From contig NZ_MJEJ02000040.1 of assembly GCF_002095435.2 (NCBI RefSeq), forward strand, positions 62,001 through 126,000: a stretch of DNA of 64,000 nucleotides. Reading direction: 5' to 3'. This DNA is from Williamsia sp. 1138 (GTDB lineage: Bacteria; Actinomycetota; Actinomycetes; Mycobacteriales; Mycobacteriaceae). A model generated the notes under the pieces. It searched no databases and was not told where the DNA came from. It worked only from the letters and a program-made list of their open reading frames with translations. The position numbers and the translations under genes were made by a program. Positions 41,982 to 50,369 of this stretch are shown piece after piece. Numbering within the stretch: position 1 is the first letter of the stretch; the number at the start of each line of letters is the position of its first letter.

Positions 41982-42440
41982 ATGACCTCCACGCCGCCCA
42001 TCCTGCTGCTGAACGGACCGAACCTGAACACGCTCGGCGTCCGCCAGCCGGAGGTGTACGGGACAGCCACGCTCGAGGATGCCGTGACACTGGCCACGGA
42101 GGTCGCCGGCGAGCTCGGCTGGACGATCGACGCGAGGCAGACCAATCACGAGGGCGAGATGCTCGAGTGGATCCACGCCGGGCGCGGAACCGTCGCCGGC
42201 ATCGTCATCAATCCAGGGGCGTGGACGCACACCTCGATCGCTCTCCGCGACGCACTGTCGGTCCCGGAGGTCCCCATCATCGAGGTCCACATCAGCAACG
42301 TGCATGCCCGTGAGGAGTTCCGACGGCACTCCTATGTCTCCGGGATAGCGGCGGGAGTGATCGCCGGTTTCGGTATCCGGGGGTACGAGTTCGCGATCCG
42401 CCATCTCGTCGATCTGGTCACTCCGGGACCCGGCGATTAG
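41982..42440 (+). CDS. aroQ: Type II 3-dehydroquinate dehydratase
   Basis: 152 residues, the usual length for type II enzymes. It dehydrates 3-dehydroquinate to 3-dehydroshikimate in the shikimate pathway, as a dodecamer. Signature blocks are LLNGPNLNTLGVRQPEVYG (active-site Tyr follows), RQTNHEGEMLEWIH (catalytic Asn/Glu region), GIVINPGAWTHTSIALRDAL, IEVHISNVHAREEFR with the catalytic His, and SYVSGIAAGVIAGFGIRGY. ATG 41982 is favoured over an upstream in-frame start at 41919. It opens at the domain edge and has a -10 box 6 nt before it. An aroQ gene at this spot is not part of the M. tuberculosis emb locus. Confidence 0.95.
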   Translation: MTSTPPILLLNGPNLNTLGVRQPEVYGTATLEDAVTLATEVAGELGWTIDARQTNHEGEMLEWIHAGRGTVAGIVINPGAWTHTSIALRDALSVPEVPIIEVHISNVHAREEFRRHSYVSGIAAGVIAGFGIRGYEFAIRHLVDLVTPGPGD

Positions 42441-42746
42441 GTCATTCGACGTAACATGTGATCAGCGTCACACATAGTCTCTTCGGTGCAAGTCATACCG
42501 GACTAAACGCCCGCAATCGAGGTGACGTCGGCCCAGTTCACCGGCCCGCTGAGTGAAATGCGGGAAGGGAAACGCGTCGCCCTCGGTTATGCTCCACCAG
42601 AACCAATGCGTCCACTCAGGCGTCGATTGGTGAACGCGATGTGTCGGGGCCGTTATCTGCGCGCGGTAGTTTCGCATTCGATCCCCAAGGCGGATCGGGG
42701 CGTAAGAGTCGGTCAGCAGTTGGAGGGTATATGCGGGAGGTCTTGT
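42441..42746. other. 306-bp intergenic region holding a CRP/GlxR-type site
   Basis: The frame of the next gene stays open from 42522, but the sequence there has no recognisable domain and lacks a ribosome site. The only clear element is the palindrome at 42457-42472. Nothing else is seen. Confidence 0.5.
42457..42472. promoter_or_regulatory. CRP/GlxR-family operator, perfect half-sites
   Basis: The sequence is TGTGA-tcagcg-TCACA, the exact consensus half-sites and 6-nt spacing of CRP-family regulators (GlxR in corynebacteria, Crp/Cmr in mycobacteria). It lies 275 nt before the PAP2_3 gene start and 17 nt after aroQ. Confidence 0.65.
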
Positions 42747-43688
42747 ATGGCGCCCCGTGATAGCCGCCGCACCTTCGCCCCGCCCGAGAGCCCCGCGTCG
42801 CCGCAGGGCCGGGCCGATTCGGGCGAGATCGACCTGGTCGCGCCGGACCTGGACCCCCGAGAACTCGAAGCCTTCGAATCCGAGCTCAAACAAACCGGAT
42901 TCCGTGCGGTGGTCACCCGGGTCAACCGGTATCTGGCCCGGCCGCGCTGGTGGGTCGAAGTGCTGCTCCTCGGAGCCCTCTACGCCGTCTACTCGGTCAT
43001 CCGGAACAGCGTCGGCGAGGTCGCTGACCAGGCCTATCGCAACGCATACGAGATCCTCCGCATCGAAGACGCCTGGCACTTCGCGCTGGAGCGGCCGCTG
43101 AACGAGCTGGTCCACACCACGTCCTGGCTCGCCAACATCGTCGCCCTGCAATATGCGACGCTGCACTTCCTCGTCACGCCTGCCGTCCTCATCTGGCTCC
43201 TGTTCCGACGCAAAGACCATTACCGCAAGGTCAGCGGAACGTTGGTGCTGTGTACCGGGCTCGCCCTGTTCGGTTTCTACTTCATGCCCACCGCACCGCC
43301 ACGGCTGCTGCCGGGCGAAGGATTCGTCGACGTGATGGCGCAGACCTCGTCCTGGGGCTGGTGGCCGGAATCCGGCGCGCCGGGTAGCGATGCGATTTCC
43401 AACCAGTTCGCTGCGATGCCGTCCCTGCACTGCGCCTGGGCGACCTGGTGCGGACTGGTGCTGTTCTTCCTCGCCAAATGGCAATGGCTGCGCATTCTGG
43501 GGCTGATCTACCCCTTCACCACATACTTCGTGGTCATGGGCTCGGGCAACCACTTCATCCTGGATGTCGTCGCCGGAGTGGCGCTGCTCGCCATCGCCGC
43601 CGCGATCGTCTACGCCCCCACCCTCCTGCGGTGGTGGCGAGGCAGATCTGCGGATGCGCCGGCCGGGGCGGGAGTCCCGATCGGATGA
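42747..43688 (+). CDS. PAP2_3 family membrane phosphatase/inositolphosphotransferase-like
   Basis: 313 residues from ATG 42747, chosen for GGGAGG six nt upstream. A polar N terminus of about 70 residues is followed by six membrane segments. The PAP2 motifs have the Aur1/inositol-phosphotransferase form: FMPTAPPRLLPGEGF, FAAMPSLHCAWATW (motif 2 His) and GNHFILDVVAG (motif 3 His and Asp). Such proteins act on polyprenyl- or phosphatidyl-linked phosphates. In this locus a lipid-linked sugar or phosphoinositide substrate is plausible but unproved. The next gene starts inside its stop codon (ATGA), so they are coupled. Confidence 0.85.
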   Translation: MAPRDSRRTFAPPESPASPQGRADSGEIDLVAPDLDPRELEAFESELKQTGFRAVVTRVNRYLARPRWWVEVLLLGALYAVYSVIRNSVGEVADQAYRNAYEILRIEDAWHFALERPLNELVHTTSWLANIVALQYATLHFLVTPAVLIWLLFRRKDHYRKVSGTLVLCTGLALFGFYFMPTAPPRLLPGEGFVDVMAQTSSWGWWPESGAPGSDAISNQFAAMPSLHCAWATWCGLVLFFLAKWQWLRILGLIYPFTTYFVVMGSGNHFILDVVAGVALLAIAAAIVYAPTLLRWWRGRSADAPAGAGVPIG

Positions 43689-45268
43689 GCCTCTCGGTGG
43701 CCCTGCCGGCGAAACGCTGGCGGGGCCTGCTTCCGCTTGGGGTCGCGCTGATCGCCATCGTGGCGCTGTTTCTCGCTCATCCCACCGTCGGAGACCTGCA
43801 GGCAGCGATCGCGCGAGAGGAAGCCGCTCGGTCCGGCGTCGGCCTCGGCTACTGGTTCGGCTGGTACGGCGGTGTCTCGCCGGGTAGTTACTCCCTGATC
43901 GTCCCGGCCCTCTCGACCGTCACCGGCTCGCTGCTGTTGCTGTGCCTGGCGACAGCCGCGATCGCACTATTGGCGTTTCCCCTGTCCAAGGGTGCGGCGT
44001 ACCCCACCGTGCTCGTCTGGGCGATCACCGTCGCCGCGGTGCTGAACATGCTCTCCGGCCGGGTGGCCTTCGCGGTCGGCGGGGCCATTGCATTGGCGGC
44101 CATCGTCGCCTTCAAGAAGGGCTACCGATCGCTGACAGTGATCGGATTGCTCGTCGCAGGGCTGGCGAGCCCGCTCGCGCCCGCGTTCGTCGGACTGGCG
44201 GTGCTCCCTTTCGCGGCCGGACGTGACGACGCGGCACGGCGGGCGTGGTGGGTTCTCGGGGGTGCGGCGCTCGGTGTCGGCGTTCCGTTCCTGATGTTCG
44301 GCAATCCGGGCTCGCAAGGCTTTCCGGCGACGACCCTGTTCTGGGTGGCGGCCATCGCCGTCGGCACCGGATTGGCACTGACAGTTCCACCGGCGCGCTG
44401 GATCGTGCCCCTCGCGAGCGCGGTCGCGATCATCATGTTCCTGGTCCCCACCGGGATCGGGTCCAACCTGAGCCGGTTCTTCGCTCTGGTGCTGCCGTGT
44501 CTGTGCCTCTACTACTCGCCGAAGTCGCTCAAGTTCTTGGCGATCGCGCTGGCGCCCGCGCTCATCTACGCCACGTTTGTCGCCACCGCGGATCAGGTGG
44601 TCGCCTCCGACTCAGGTGAGAGCGATACCTCCTACATCCCACTGCGCTCCCAGCTGATGGCGCAGTCGAACATCGAGAACCATCGCGTGGAACTCGTGGA
44701 CGCCCAAACGCATGCCGGCTCACACAAATTGGGCATGACCATCAATCTGGCCCGCGGATGGGAAAACCAGTCGGACTCGCGATTCAACCCCATCTTCTAT
44801 GACGAGAATGCGCTGACACCCGAGTCGTACCGACTCTGGCTGTCCGAGAACGCGGTGGCCTTCGTCGCGGTGTCGGCCGATCCGCTCCGCCAGATGAAAG
44901 CCGAAGCAGCACTGGTCGAGCAGGGCCTGCCCTATCTGCAACGGGTCTGGGCCAACGACAAGTGGGAGCTCTACAAGGTCGACGATCCGCGGCCGATCGT
45001 GCCTGCACCCCTCACCGTCGTGGAGTCATCGCCCGCGAAGATGGTCCTCGACGTCCCCGATACCAACATCCATCCACTTCAGTTGCGTCACAACAAGTAT
45101 CTGGTCGCCCGCAGTACCATCGACGAGAATCTCTACGCCTGCATCCAGACCACACCGGACGACTGGATCACCGTGCAGGCCCCACTGCCCGGCGAATACG
45201 TCCTGGAGGGACTGCTCTCCGTGCGTGGTGTCGTCGGGGCCCAGCCTCCAGATTGTGCGCCCAGTTAG
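43685..45268 (+). CDS. Multi-spanning membrane protein, GT-C-like layout, unknown
   Basis: 527 residues from ATG 43685, overlapping the PAP2_3 stop by 4 nt. About ten hydrophobic segments fill residues 12-310. A soluble domain of about 210 residues follows, with YIPLRSQLMAQSNIENHRVELVDAQTHAGSHK, ARGWENQSDSRFNPIFYDENALT and YRLWLSENAVAFVAVS. The first outside loop carries AIAREEAARSGVGLGYWFGWYGGVSPGSYS. Helices followed by an exported C-terminal domain is the layout of GT-C enzymes, but no DDX-type motif is convincing. The family is not recognised. The gene ends at a strong terminator shared with aftA. Confidence 0.7.
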   Translation: MSLSVALPAKRWRGLLPLGVALIAIVALFLAHPTVGDLQAAIAREEAARSGVGLGYWFGWYGGVSPGSYSLIVPALSTVTGSLLLLCLATAAIALLAFPLSKGAAYPTVLVWAITVAAVLNMLSGRVAFAVGGAIALAAIVAFKKGYRSLTVIGLLVAGLASPLAPAFVGLAVLPFAAGRDDAARRAWWVLGGAALGVGVPFLMFGNPGSQGFPATTLFWVAAIAVGTGLALTVPPARWIVPLASAVAIIMFLVPTGIGSNLSRFFALVLPCLCLYYSPKSLKFLAIALAPALIYATFVATADQVVASDSGESDTSYIPLRSQLMAQSNIENHRVELVDAQTHAGSHKLGMTINLARGWENQSDSRFNPIFYDENALTPESYRLWLSENAVAFVAVSADPLRQMKAEAALVEQGLPYLQRVWANDKWELYKVDDPRPIVPAPLTVVESSPAKMVLDVPDTNIHPLQLRHNKYLVARSTIDENLYACIQTTPDDWITVQAPLPGEYVLEGLLSVRGVVGAQPPDCAPS

Positions 45269-45282
45269 ACAGAAGCACACGC

Positions 45283-45324
45283 TTGAGTCATAAACACACG
45301 TTGCGACGTGTGTTTTTGACTCAA
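45283..45324. terminator. Bidirectional terminator, 19-bp stem
   Basis: Arms 45283-45301 and 45306-45324 pair over 19 bp with one mismatch around a 4-nt loop (tgcg). The right arm contains a run of five T. It lies between two convergent genes. Confidence 0.85.
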
Positions 45325-45350
45325 CGATGTGCATCTGTGGGGTGGCGGCG

Positions 45351-47237
45351 CTACTTCCTCACGACGAGAACGAAGGGGCCGATCGTGGTGACCGTGAAAC
45401 GCGGATCGTCGAAGACGTTCTGATTGAACGTCACCGTGTAGCGGCGGACGTTGGGGTCGTTCGGGTAGACGTCCTCGGCCAGCCTCAGGTCGTAACCTTC
45501 TGGGCTGTACCGGAACAGGAACACCGTCGGTGGCCGCCAAGGCGCTGTGTCCAGCTGCTCGATGAGGCTGTCTGCGGTTTGTGCCTGCGACCAGGTCTCG
45601 ATGGTCGCAGCCCGTTTGTCGAACTCCGCCAATGGATTCGCGTAATGCGACGTGAGGCCCTGGAAGCCGAGGTAGGGGTAGATCGAGAGGAAACCGTAGT
45701 CTGCGGTCAGCACCACGACGTCGTCCTGGGCGCGGCCACCGGTCTGCTCGTCGATGGTGGCGCTGATCTCGGGAAAGTATGCCTGCGCGCCCGGGGGACG
45801 CTGGTCGGCGCGCACGCCGTAACCGTCGGTGTCTGTGTAGGCGACGATGATCTCGGAGGCGAGATGACCCGGGATGCTCTGCGCCACCGCGATTGCCGCA
45901 CCGGCGGCCAGTACGCCGACGACCGTGCGGACATCGCCGAATCGACGGACGGCGACGGCCGCGAGTTCGGCGAAGCCGTACACGCCCGCGACTCCGAGCA
46001 CCACTGCCAGCACCGGTTCCATCCGGAACGAGAGCAAGGTGGTCCCCATCGCGGTCAGAGCCATCGACAGCAGGCAGAACACGTAGATGGAGAAAACGGT
46101 GACACCGAAGGTCAATGCGACCGTGCGGGTCCGGAATCGGAGCACGATCCAGATCAGCCCGACCATCGTCAGTGCACCGATCAGAGACCAGTGCAGCATC
46201 GGTGTCGGGAGCACGGCCCCCGAGCTCGGTAGGTAGTGTTCGGCGGTGCCGCCGGAGGCCGGCTTGTTCTGTAGTCGCGCCCACAGGTAGGGCGCCCACA
46301 CGATCATCGCCACGAGCCCGGCGACCACTGCCATGGCCGCCAGTCGGGCGCCATGGATCAGGACTACCCGCCATCGCCGCGATCTGACGGTGGACGGGTG
46401 AGTTGTCTTGTTGGAGAGCTCGAACCAGGCTGACGCGGCCAGGTATAGCGCTATCAGCACCGCGGTCAAGGCGTACAGGCCGGTGTACAGCGTGTAGAAG
46501 GTGGCGCTCGACCCCAGAAAGAGCCCCCCGGCAACGATCGCTGGCTTACTTCCCGAACGGAGTCCGTGCAGGATGGTGATCAGCGTCGGGGCGCCGAGGA
46601 TGACCAGGACGGCGGCGTACGGCTCCGGGCTGACGTACATGAGCGTCAGGACCGTGGACGCCAGGCTGACCGCGATCGCCCGATCGGTGCGGATCATGCG
46701 CTGCCACAGCGCCATCGCGATGGCGGCGGCGACCGCGATCGAGATGATCGCCCACGGCTTGAACGCTTCCCAACCGGGTTGACCGGTGAGGCTTGCGTAG
46801 CGGCCGCCCAGCCAGAACCAGCCGGCCGGGTAGTACGGCGGCAGGTCGGCGTACGTCATGTCTGCCAGATGCGGACTGGTGGTGAGCCGGGTCAGGTACT
46901 CGGTCCGGAACTGCTGATCGACGGAGATGCCGAACAGGTACAGCTTGGTCGCGCCGAGCGGCATCGCGAGTGTGACCGCCGCGAACGCCGAGATACCCAC
47001 CCACGACAGCGGTTTGATCGCCCACGCGGCCCTGCCAGCCCGGGAGAGCACCACCGCGACGAGCAGTAGCGCGATGGCCACCACCTGGCCGGTGGTGGTC
47101 AGCGCGGTCTCGACATTGGACGAGTTGAATGCGGGCCACTCGACCCTGGCGATCACTGCCAGGCCGGCTCCTGCGACGACGAGCGCAACCAAGGCCGCGC
47201 CGATCAGGTTTCCGATCGCTGACAGATGTTTCGGCAT
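45351..47237 (-). CDS. aftA: Galactan 5-O-arabinofuranosyltransferase AftA
   Basis: 628 residues (M. tuberculosis AftA: 643). It places the first Araf residue on the galactan, priming arabinan synthesis from DPA. It is a GT-C enzyme with about ten membrane segments. The first large outside loop has GISVDQQFRTEYLTRLTTS and MTYADLPPYYPAGWFWLGGR, typical of AftA, with acidic residues for catalysis. The soluble C-terminal domain of about 180 residues ends with FVLVVRK. Start ATG 47237 is 3 nt after the dprE2 stop, so it is co-transcribed with dprE1-dprE2. In M. tuberculosis aftA continues into embC; here the genes are separated and end-on. Confidence 0.94.
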   Translation of the reverse strand: MPKHLSAIGNLIGAALVALVVAGAGLAVIARVEWPAFNSSNVETALTTTGQVVAIALLLVAVVLSRAGRAAWAIKPLSWVGISAFAAVTLAMPLGATKLYLFGISVDQQFRTEYLTRLTTSPHLADMTYADLPPYYPAGWFWLGGRYASLTGQPGWEAFKPWAIISIAVAAAIAMALWQRMIRTDRAIAVSLASTVLTLMYVSPEPYAAVLVILGAPTLITILHGLRSGSKPAIVAGGLFLGSSATFYTLYTGLYALTAVLIALYLAASAWFELSNKTTHPSTVRSRRWRVVLIHGARLAAMAVVAGLVAMIVWAPYLWARLQNKPASGGTAEHYLPSSGAVLPTPMLHWSLIGALTMVGLIWIVLRFRTRTVALTFGVTVFSIYVFCLLSMALTAMGTTLLSFRMEPVLAVVLGVAGVYGFAELAAVAVRRFGDVRTVVGVLAAGAAIAVAQSIPGHLASEIIVAYTDTDGYGVRADQRPPGAQAYFPEISATIDEQTGGRAQDDVVVLTADYGFLSIYPYLGFQGLTSHYANPLAEFDKRAATIETWSQAQTADSLIEQLDTAPWRPPTVFLFRYSPEGYDLRLAEDVYPNDPNVRRYTVTFNQNVFDDPRFTVTTIGPFVLVVRK

Positions 47238-47240
47238 GGA

Positions 47241-48002
47241 TCAGATGGGCAGTTTGCGGAAGATCGGCCGCGGGATGTGGCGCAGGATGATCATCACGAA
47301 GCGGAAGGGTCCCGGAGCCCAGACGAGCTCTTTGCCCTTGTCCGCCGACGCCACGGCGAGCTTGGCCACGTCTTCCTTGTTGACCGTCAGCGGCGCTTCT
47401 TTCACGTGCGCGGACAACCGGGTGCGGACCATGCCGGGGCGGATGACGAGAACGCGGATGTTGTATTCGCGCAGCGCTTCTCCGAGTCCGAGGTAGAAGC
47501 CGTCGAGGCCGGCCTTGGAGGATCCGTAGACAAAGTTGCTGCGGCGCACACGCTCGCCGGCCACCGAGCTCATCGCGATGATCTGGCCGTGGCCCTGCTC
47601 GCGCATCTTCTCGCCGAGGAGCACACCGACGGAGACCGCGGCGGTGTAGTTGATGTTGGCGGTGAACACGGCTTTGCGCTGGTCCTGCCACACCTCTTCG
47701 TCGACACCCTGGACGCCGAAGGCGACGATCGCGACGTCGATGTCGCCGCCGGCGAATGCCTGCGCGATCACCGCGGGGTGGGTGTCGGGTGCGAGGGCGT
47801 CGAAGTCGATGCGCTCGACCGAGGAGGCACCTGCCGCCTTGATCGTCTCGACCGCGGCATCGCCGGCGGGGTCGCCGGGCACAGTGGCCAGGACCACCCG
47901 CATCGGGCCCTTCTTGAGGTACTCGGAGGTGATCGCGAGCCCGATCTCCGAGCTGCCACCGAGCACGAGGATCGACTTGGGTACGCCTACGGCGTTGATC
48001 AT
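47241..48002 (-). CDS. dprE2: Decaprenylphosphoryl-2-keto-arabinose reductase DprE2
   Basis: 253 residues (M. tuberculosis: 254) from ATG 48002, with AGGAA upstream. Short-chain dehydrogenase fold with a variant nucleotide motif [12 protein letters not shown], strand motif IVAFGVQG, and the catalytic SSVAGERV...[11 protein letters not shown] Ser/Tyr/Lys set. The C terminus is amphipathic, as in the family. It reduces the 2-keto intermediate made by DprE1 to decaprenylphosphoryl-arabinose with NADH. It is 49 nt downstream of dprE1 in the same operon. Confidence 0.96.
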   Translation of the reverse strand: MINAVGVPKSILVLGGSSEIGLAITSEYLKKGPMRVVLATVPGDPAGDAAVETIKAAGASSVERIDFDALAPDTHPAVIAQAFAGGDIDVAIVAFGVQGVDEEVWQDQRKAVFTANINYTAAVSVGVLLGEKMREQGHGQIIAMSSVAGERVRRSNFVYGSSKAGLDGFYLGLGEALREYNIRVLVIRPGMVRTRLSAHVKEAPLTVNKEDVAKLAVASADKGKELVWAPGPFRFVMIILRHIPRPIFRKLPI

Positions 48003-48051
48003 GAATGTTCCTGTCGTTGAGATGAAGTCGGGTCGGCAGTCGAGCGCAGGC

Positions 48052-49473
48052 TCAGTCGAGTTCGAGCCGGCGCGCCATGTCGGAGATGAAGACCCCGGTG
48101 GGGTCGATCTTGCGGCGAGTGGCGATCCAGGAGTCGATCTGCGGGTACATCGCGTGGAAGTTCTGCGCGGAGGTGCGGGAATCCTTTGCGGTGTAGAGGC
48201 GTCCACCCATCGCCATCACCCTGCGGTCGAGCTCGTTGAGGTACTCGCCGAGGCCGCGTTTGACGGGGAAGTCGAGACACACGTTCCAGCCACGGAACGG
48301 AAAGCTCAGTGGGGCTTGGTTTCCCTCGCCGAACAGCTTGATGACATTGAGGAAGCTCACGTGGCCGGACGCCTGGACATCGGCGATGATCTTCTTGAAC
48401 TCGTCCTCGTTGCCGGTGGGCACGATGAACTGGTATTGGGTGAAACCACCGGTCCGGCCGTACGCCCGATTCCACTCTCCGAAAATGTCGAGGATGTGGT
48501 AGAACTGCGCCAAATTCTTGACCTGACCGGTCTTGTTCGACCCCATCCGGTAGTACGCCTCACCGACGATCGAGAAGTCGAACTTGTTGGCCAGGCCGTT
48601 GGGGAAGACGTCGGGGAACGTCACGAGTGGCTTGCCGTTGAACTTCAGCGGATCCTTGCGGAGCTTCGCGGGCAATTCGTCGAGACGCGCCAGGTTGCCG
48701 CGGCTGAACGAACCACGGCCGAGCTTCGGCGGCTTGCTGATCGAGTCGAACCACCCCGAGGCGTACTCGTAGCCGTCCTCGAAGCCATCTTCGAGGTGCA
48801 GTGCGATGGTCTCGTCGAGGCTGTTGGTGGTGGCGGTGTCTGCGATGAAGTAGGCGCTCTCGGTCCGCTTCATCTGCACCTTGGCGCGCAGGATGATGCC
48901 GGTGAGACCGATCCCCGCGACGGTCGCCCAGAAAAGCTCGCCCGCGGGGTCGTCGGAGCTGCCACCGGGGGTGAGGGTCAGGATGCGGCCGTCGGCCACC
49001 AGCAGCGTGATCTCGAGCACATGCTGGCCGAACGTGCCCGCGCTGTGGTGATTCTTGCCGTGGATGTCGTGGGCGATGGCACCGCCGATGGTGACCTGCC
49101 GGGTGCCCGGGAGCACCGGTACCCATAGTCCGAAGGGCAGGGCGACGGCCATGAGCTCGTCGAGGGAGACCCCGGCGTCCAGATCCACGACCCCGGTGGC
49201 GTCATCGATCGAGTGGATCCGTTTGAGCATCGTCATGTCGATGGTCAAACCGCCGATGTTCTGCGCGGACTCGTTGTAGGAGCGTCCCAGTCCGCGGGCG
49301 ATGACGCCTCGGCGGAGGTAGGACGGCTTGTCGGCGTTTGCGTCCGCGACCTGCGCGAGCGCCTTGGCGATCACCTCGACATCGGGTGTCGCCAGCACGT
49401 GACCCTCGATCGGCGTCGTTCGGCTCCAGCCGACGAGCTTGCGGGTTTCAATGGGCAATTCAGCGGTAGACAT
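48052..49473 (-). CDS. dprE1: Decaprenylphosphoryl-ribose 2-oxidase DprE1
   Basis: 473 residues from ATG 49473 (M. tuberculosis: 461). FAD-dependent oxidase that converts decaprenylphosphoryl-ribose to the 2-keto form. The FAD-binding domain shows [35 protein letters not shown] and [12 protein letters not shown]. The substrate domain has [18 protein letters not shown], and NQAPLSFPF before WNVC. Cys399 matches the benzothiazinone-reactive Cys387 of M. tuberculosis, and Lys430 (RLYTAKDSR) matches Lys418. An upstream extension to 49641 lacks support. A TAGGCT -10 box (49482-49487, minus strand) lies 8 nt before the ATG. Confidence 0.96.
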   Translation of the reverse strand: MSTAELPIETRKLVGWSRTTPIEGHVLATPDVEVIAKALAQVADANADKPSYLRRGVIARGLGRSYNESAQNIGGLTIDMTMLKRIHSIDDATGVVDLDAGVSLDELMAVALPFGLWVPVLPGTRQVTIGGAIAHDIHGKNHHSAGTFGQHVLEITLLVADGRILTLTPGGSSDDPAGELFWATVAGIGLTGIILRAKVQMKRTESAYFIADTATTNSLDETIALHLEDGFEDGYEYASGWFDSISKPPKLGRGSFSRGNLARLDELPAKLRKDPLKFNGKPLVTFPDVFPNGLANKFDFSIVGEAYYRMGSNKTGQVKNLAQFYHILDIFGEWNRAYGRTGGFTQYQFIVPTGNEDEFKKIIADVQASGHVSFLNVIKLFGEGNQAPLSFPFRGWNVCLDFPVKRGLGEYLNELDRRVMAMGGRLYTAKDSRTSAQNFHAMYPQIDSWIATRRKIDPTGVFISDMARRLELD

Positions 49474-49481
49474 CGCAGCAG

Positions 49482-49487
49482 AGCCTA
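49482..49487 (-). promoter_or_regulatory. Candidate -10 box of dprE1-dprE2-aftA (leaderless)
   Basis: TAGGCT on the minus strand ends 8 nt before ATG 49473 with no ribosome site between. Confidence 0.45.
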
Positions 49488-49564
49488 CCGCTCCGGAGAC
49501 GAAGCGAAGCGGAGCTCGACTTGGGTGCTCGCGATATGACAACGAGCGGTGTAAGAATCCCCGT

Positions 49565-50362
49565 ATGACCTCACGATCTGTGTTCATCACCGGAGCGGCC
49601 GCCGGGATCGGCCGCCACACTGCCCTGACCTTCGCGCGCAAGGGCTACTCCATCGGCGCCTACGACATCGACGAGGCGGGGCTGGCCACCCTGGCCGAGG
49701 AGGTGAAGGGTCTGGGTGCCCAGATCGTCACCGGCCATCTCGACGTCACCGATGCCGAGGAGTTCACCACCCGTCTGGACGAGTTCGCCGCGGCGGGTGG
49801 CGGCCGGCTCGACGTGTTGATCAACAACGCGGGCATCCTGCTGGCCGGCGCCTTCGAAGAGATCCCGCTGGCGACCCAGCACAAACAGATCGACATCAAC
49901 ATCAAGGGCGTCACGAATGGCTGCCACAGCGCGTACCGCCACCTGAAAGCAACGCCGGGCTCGGTGGTCGTCAACATCGCGTCTGCCTCGGCGATCTACG
50001 GGCAGGCAGAGCTGGCCAGTTACAGCGCCACCAAGTTCTACGTGCGCGGGCTCACCGAGGCACTCGACATCGAGTGGGGCCCGCAGGGGATCCGGGTCGT
50101 GGCGATGTGGCCGCTGTTCGTCCAGACGGCGATGACGGCGAACGTCTCCACCGGCACCACCAATTCACTCGGCATCAAGCTCGGGCCGCAGGATGTGGCC
50201 GACGCGATCGTGGCCGCGGTCGAGGAGAGCAAGGTCGACAAGCTCATCCACCGGGTCCACTACGCCGTCGGTAATCAGACGCGGGCGATGTCGCTGGGAG
50301 CGCGGTTCTCGCCTGCGTGGCTGACCAGGGTGGTCAACAAGAAGCTCGCACAGCCGCACTGA
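49565..50362 (+). CDS. Short-chain dehydrogenase/reductase
   Basis: 265 residues from ATG 49565. Classical SDR: cofactor motif TGAAAGIG near residues 9-16, LDVTD, NNAG at about 88-91, and active-site [21 protein letters not shown] (Ser, Tyr, Lys). The Asp in AYDIDEAG after beta-2 suggests NAD(H) preference. Substrate unknown. It is divergent from dprE1 with a 91-bp gap. A TAAGAA box at 49552-49557 sits 7 nt before the ATG and no Shine-Dalgarno is present. It converges on the next gene with only 7 nt between stops. Confidence 0.9.
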   Translation: MTSRSVFITGAAAGIGRHTALTFARKGYSIGAYDIDEAGLATLAEEVKGLGAQIVTGHLDVTDAEEFTTRLDEFAAAGGGRLDVLINNAGILLAGAFEEIPLATQHKQIDINIKGVTNGCHSAYRHLKATPGSVVVNIASASAIYGQAELASYSATKFYVRGLTEALDIEWGPQGIRVVAMWPLFVQTAMTANVSTGTTNSLGIKLGPQDVADAIVAAVEESKVDKLIHRVHYAVGNQTRAMSLGARFSPAWLTRVVNKKLAQPH

Positions 50363-50369
50363 CAGGCAA

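Noticed and set aside
40345-41985. 546-codon open frame on the plus strand opposite embC
   Set aside because: Antisense to a clear GT-C gene in high-GC DNA; the translation is Arg/Gly/Asp-rich with no domain. The same applies to 33041-34492 and 36387-37253 opposite embB and embA.
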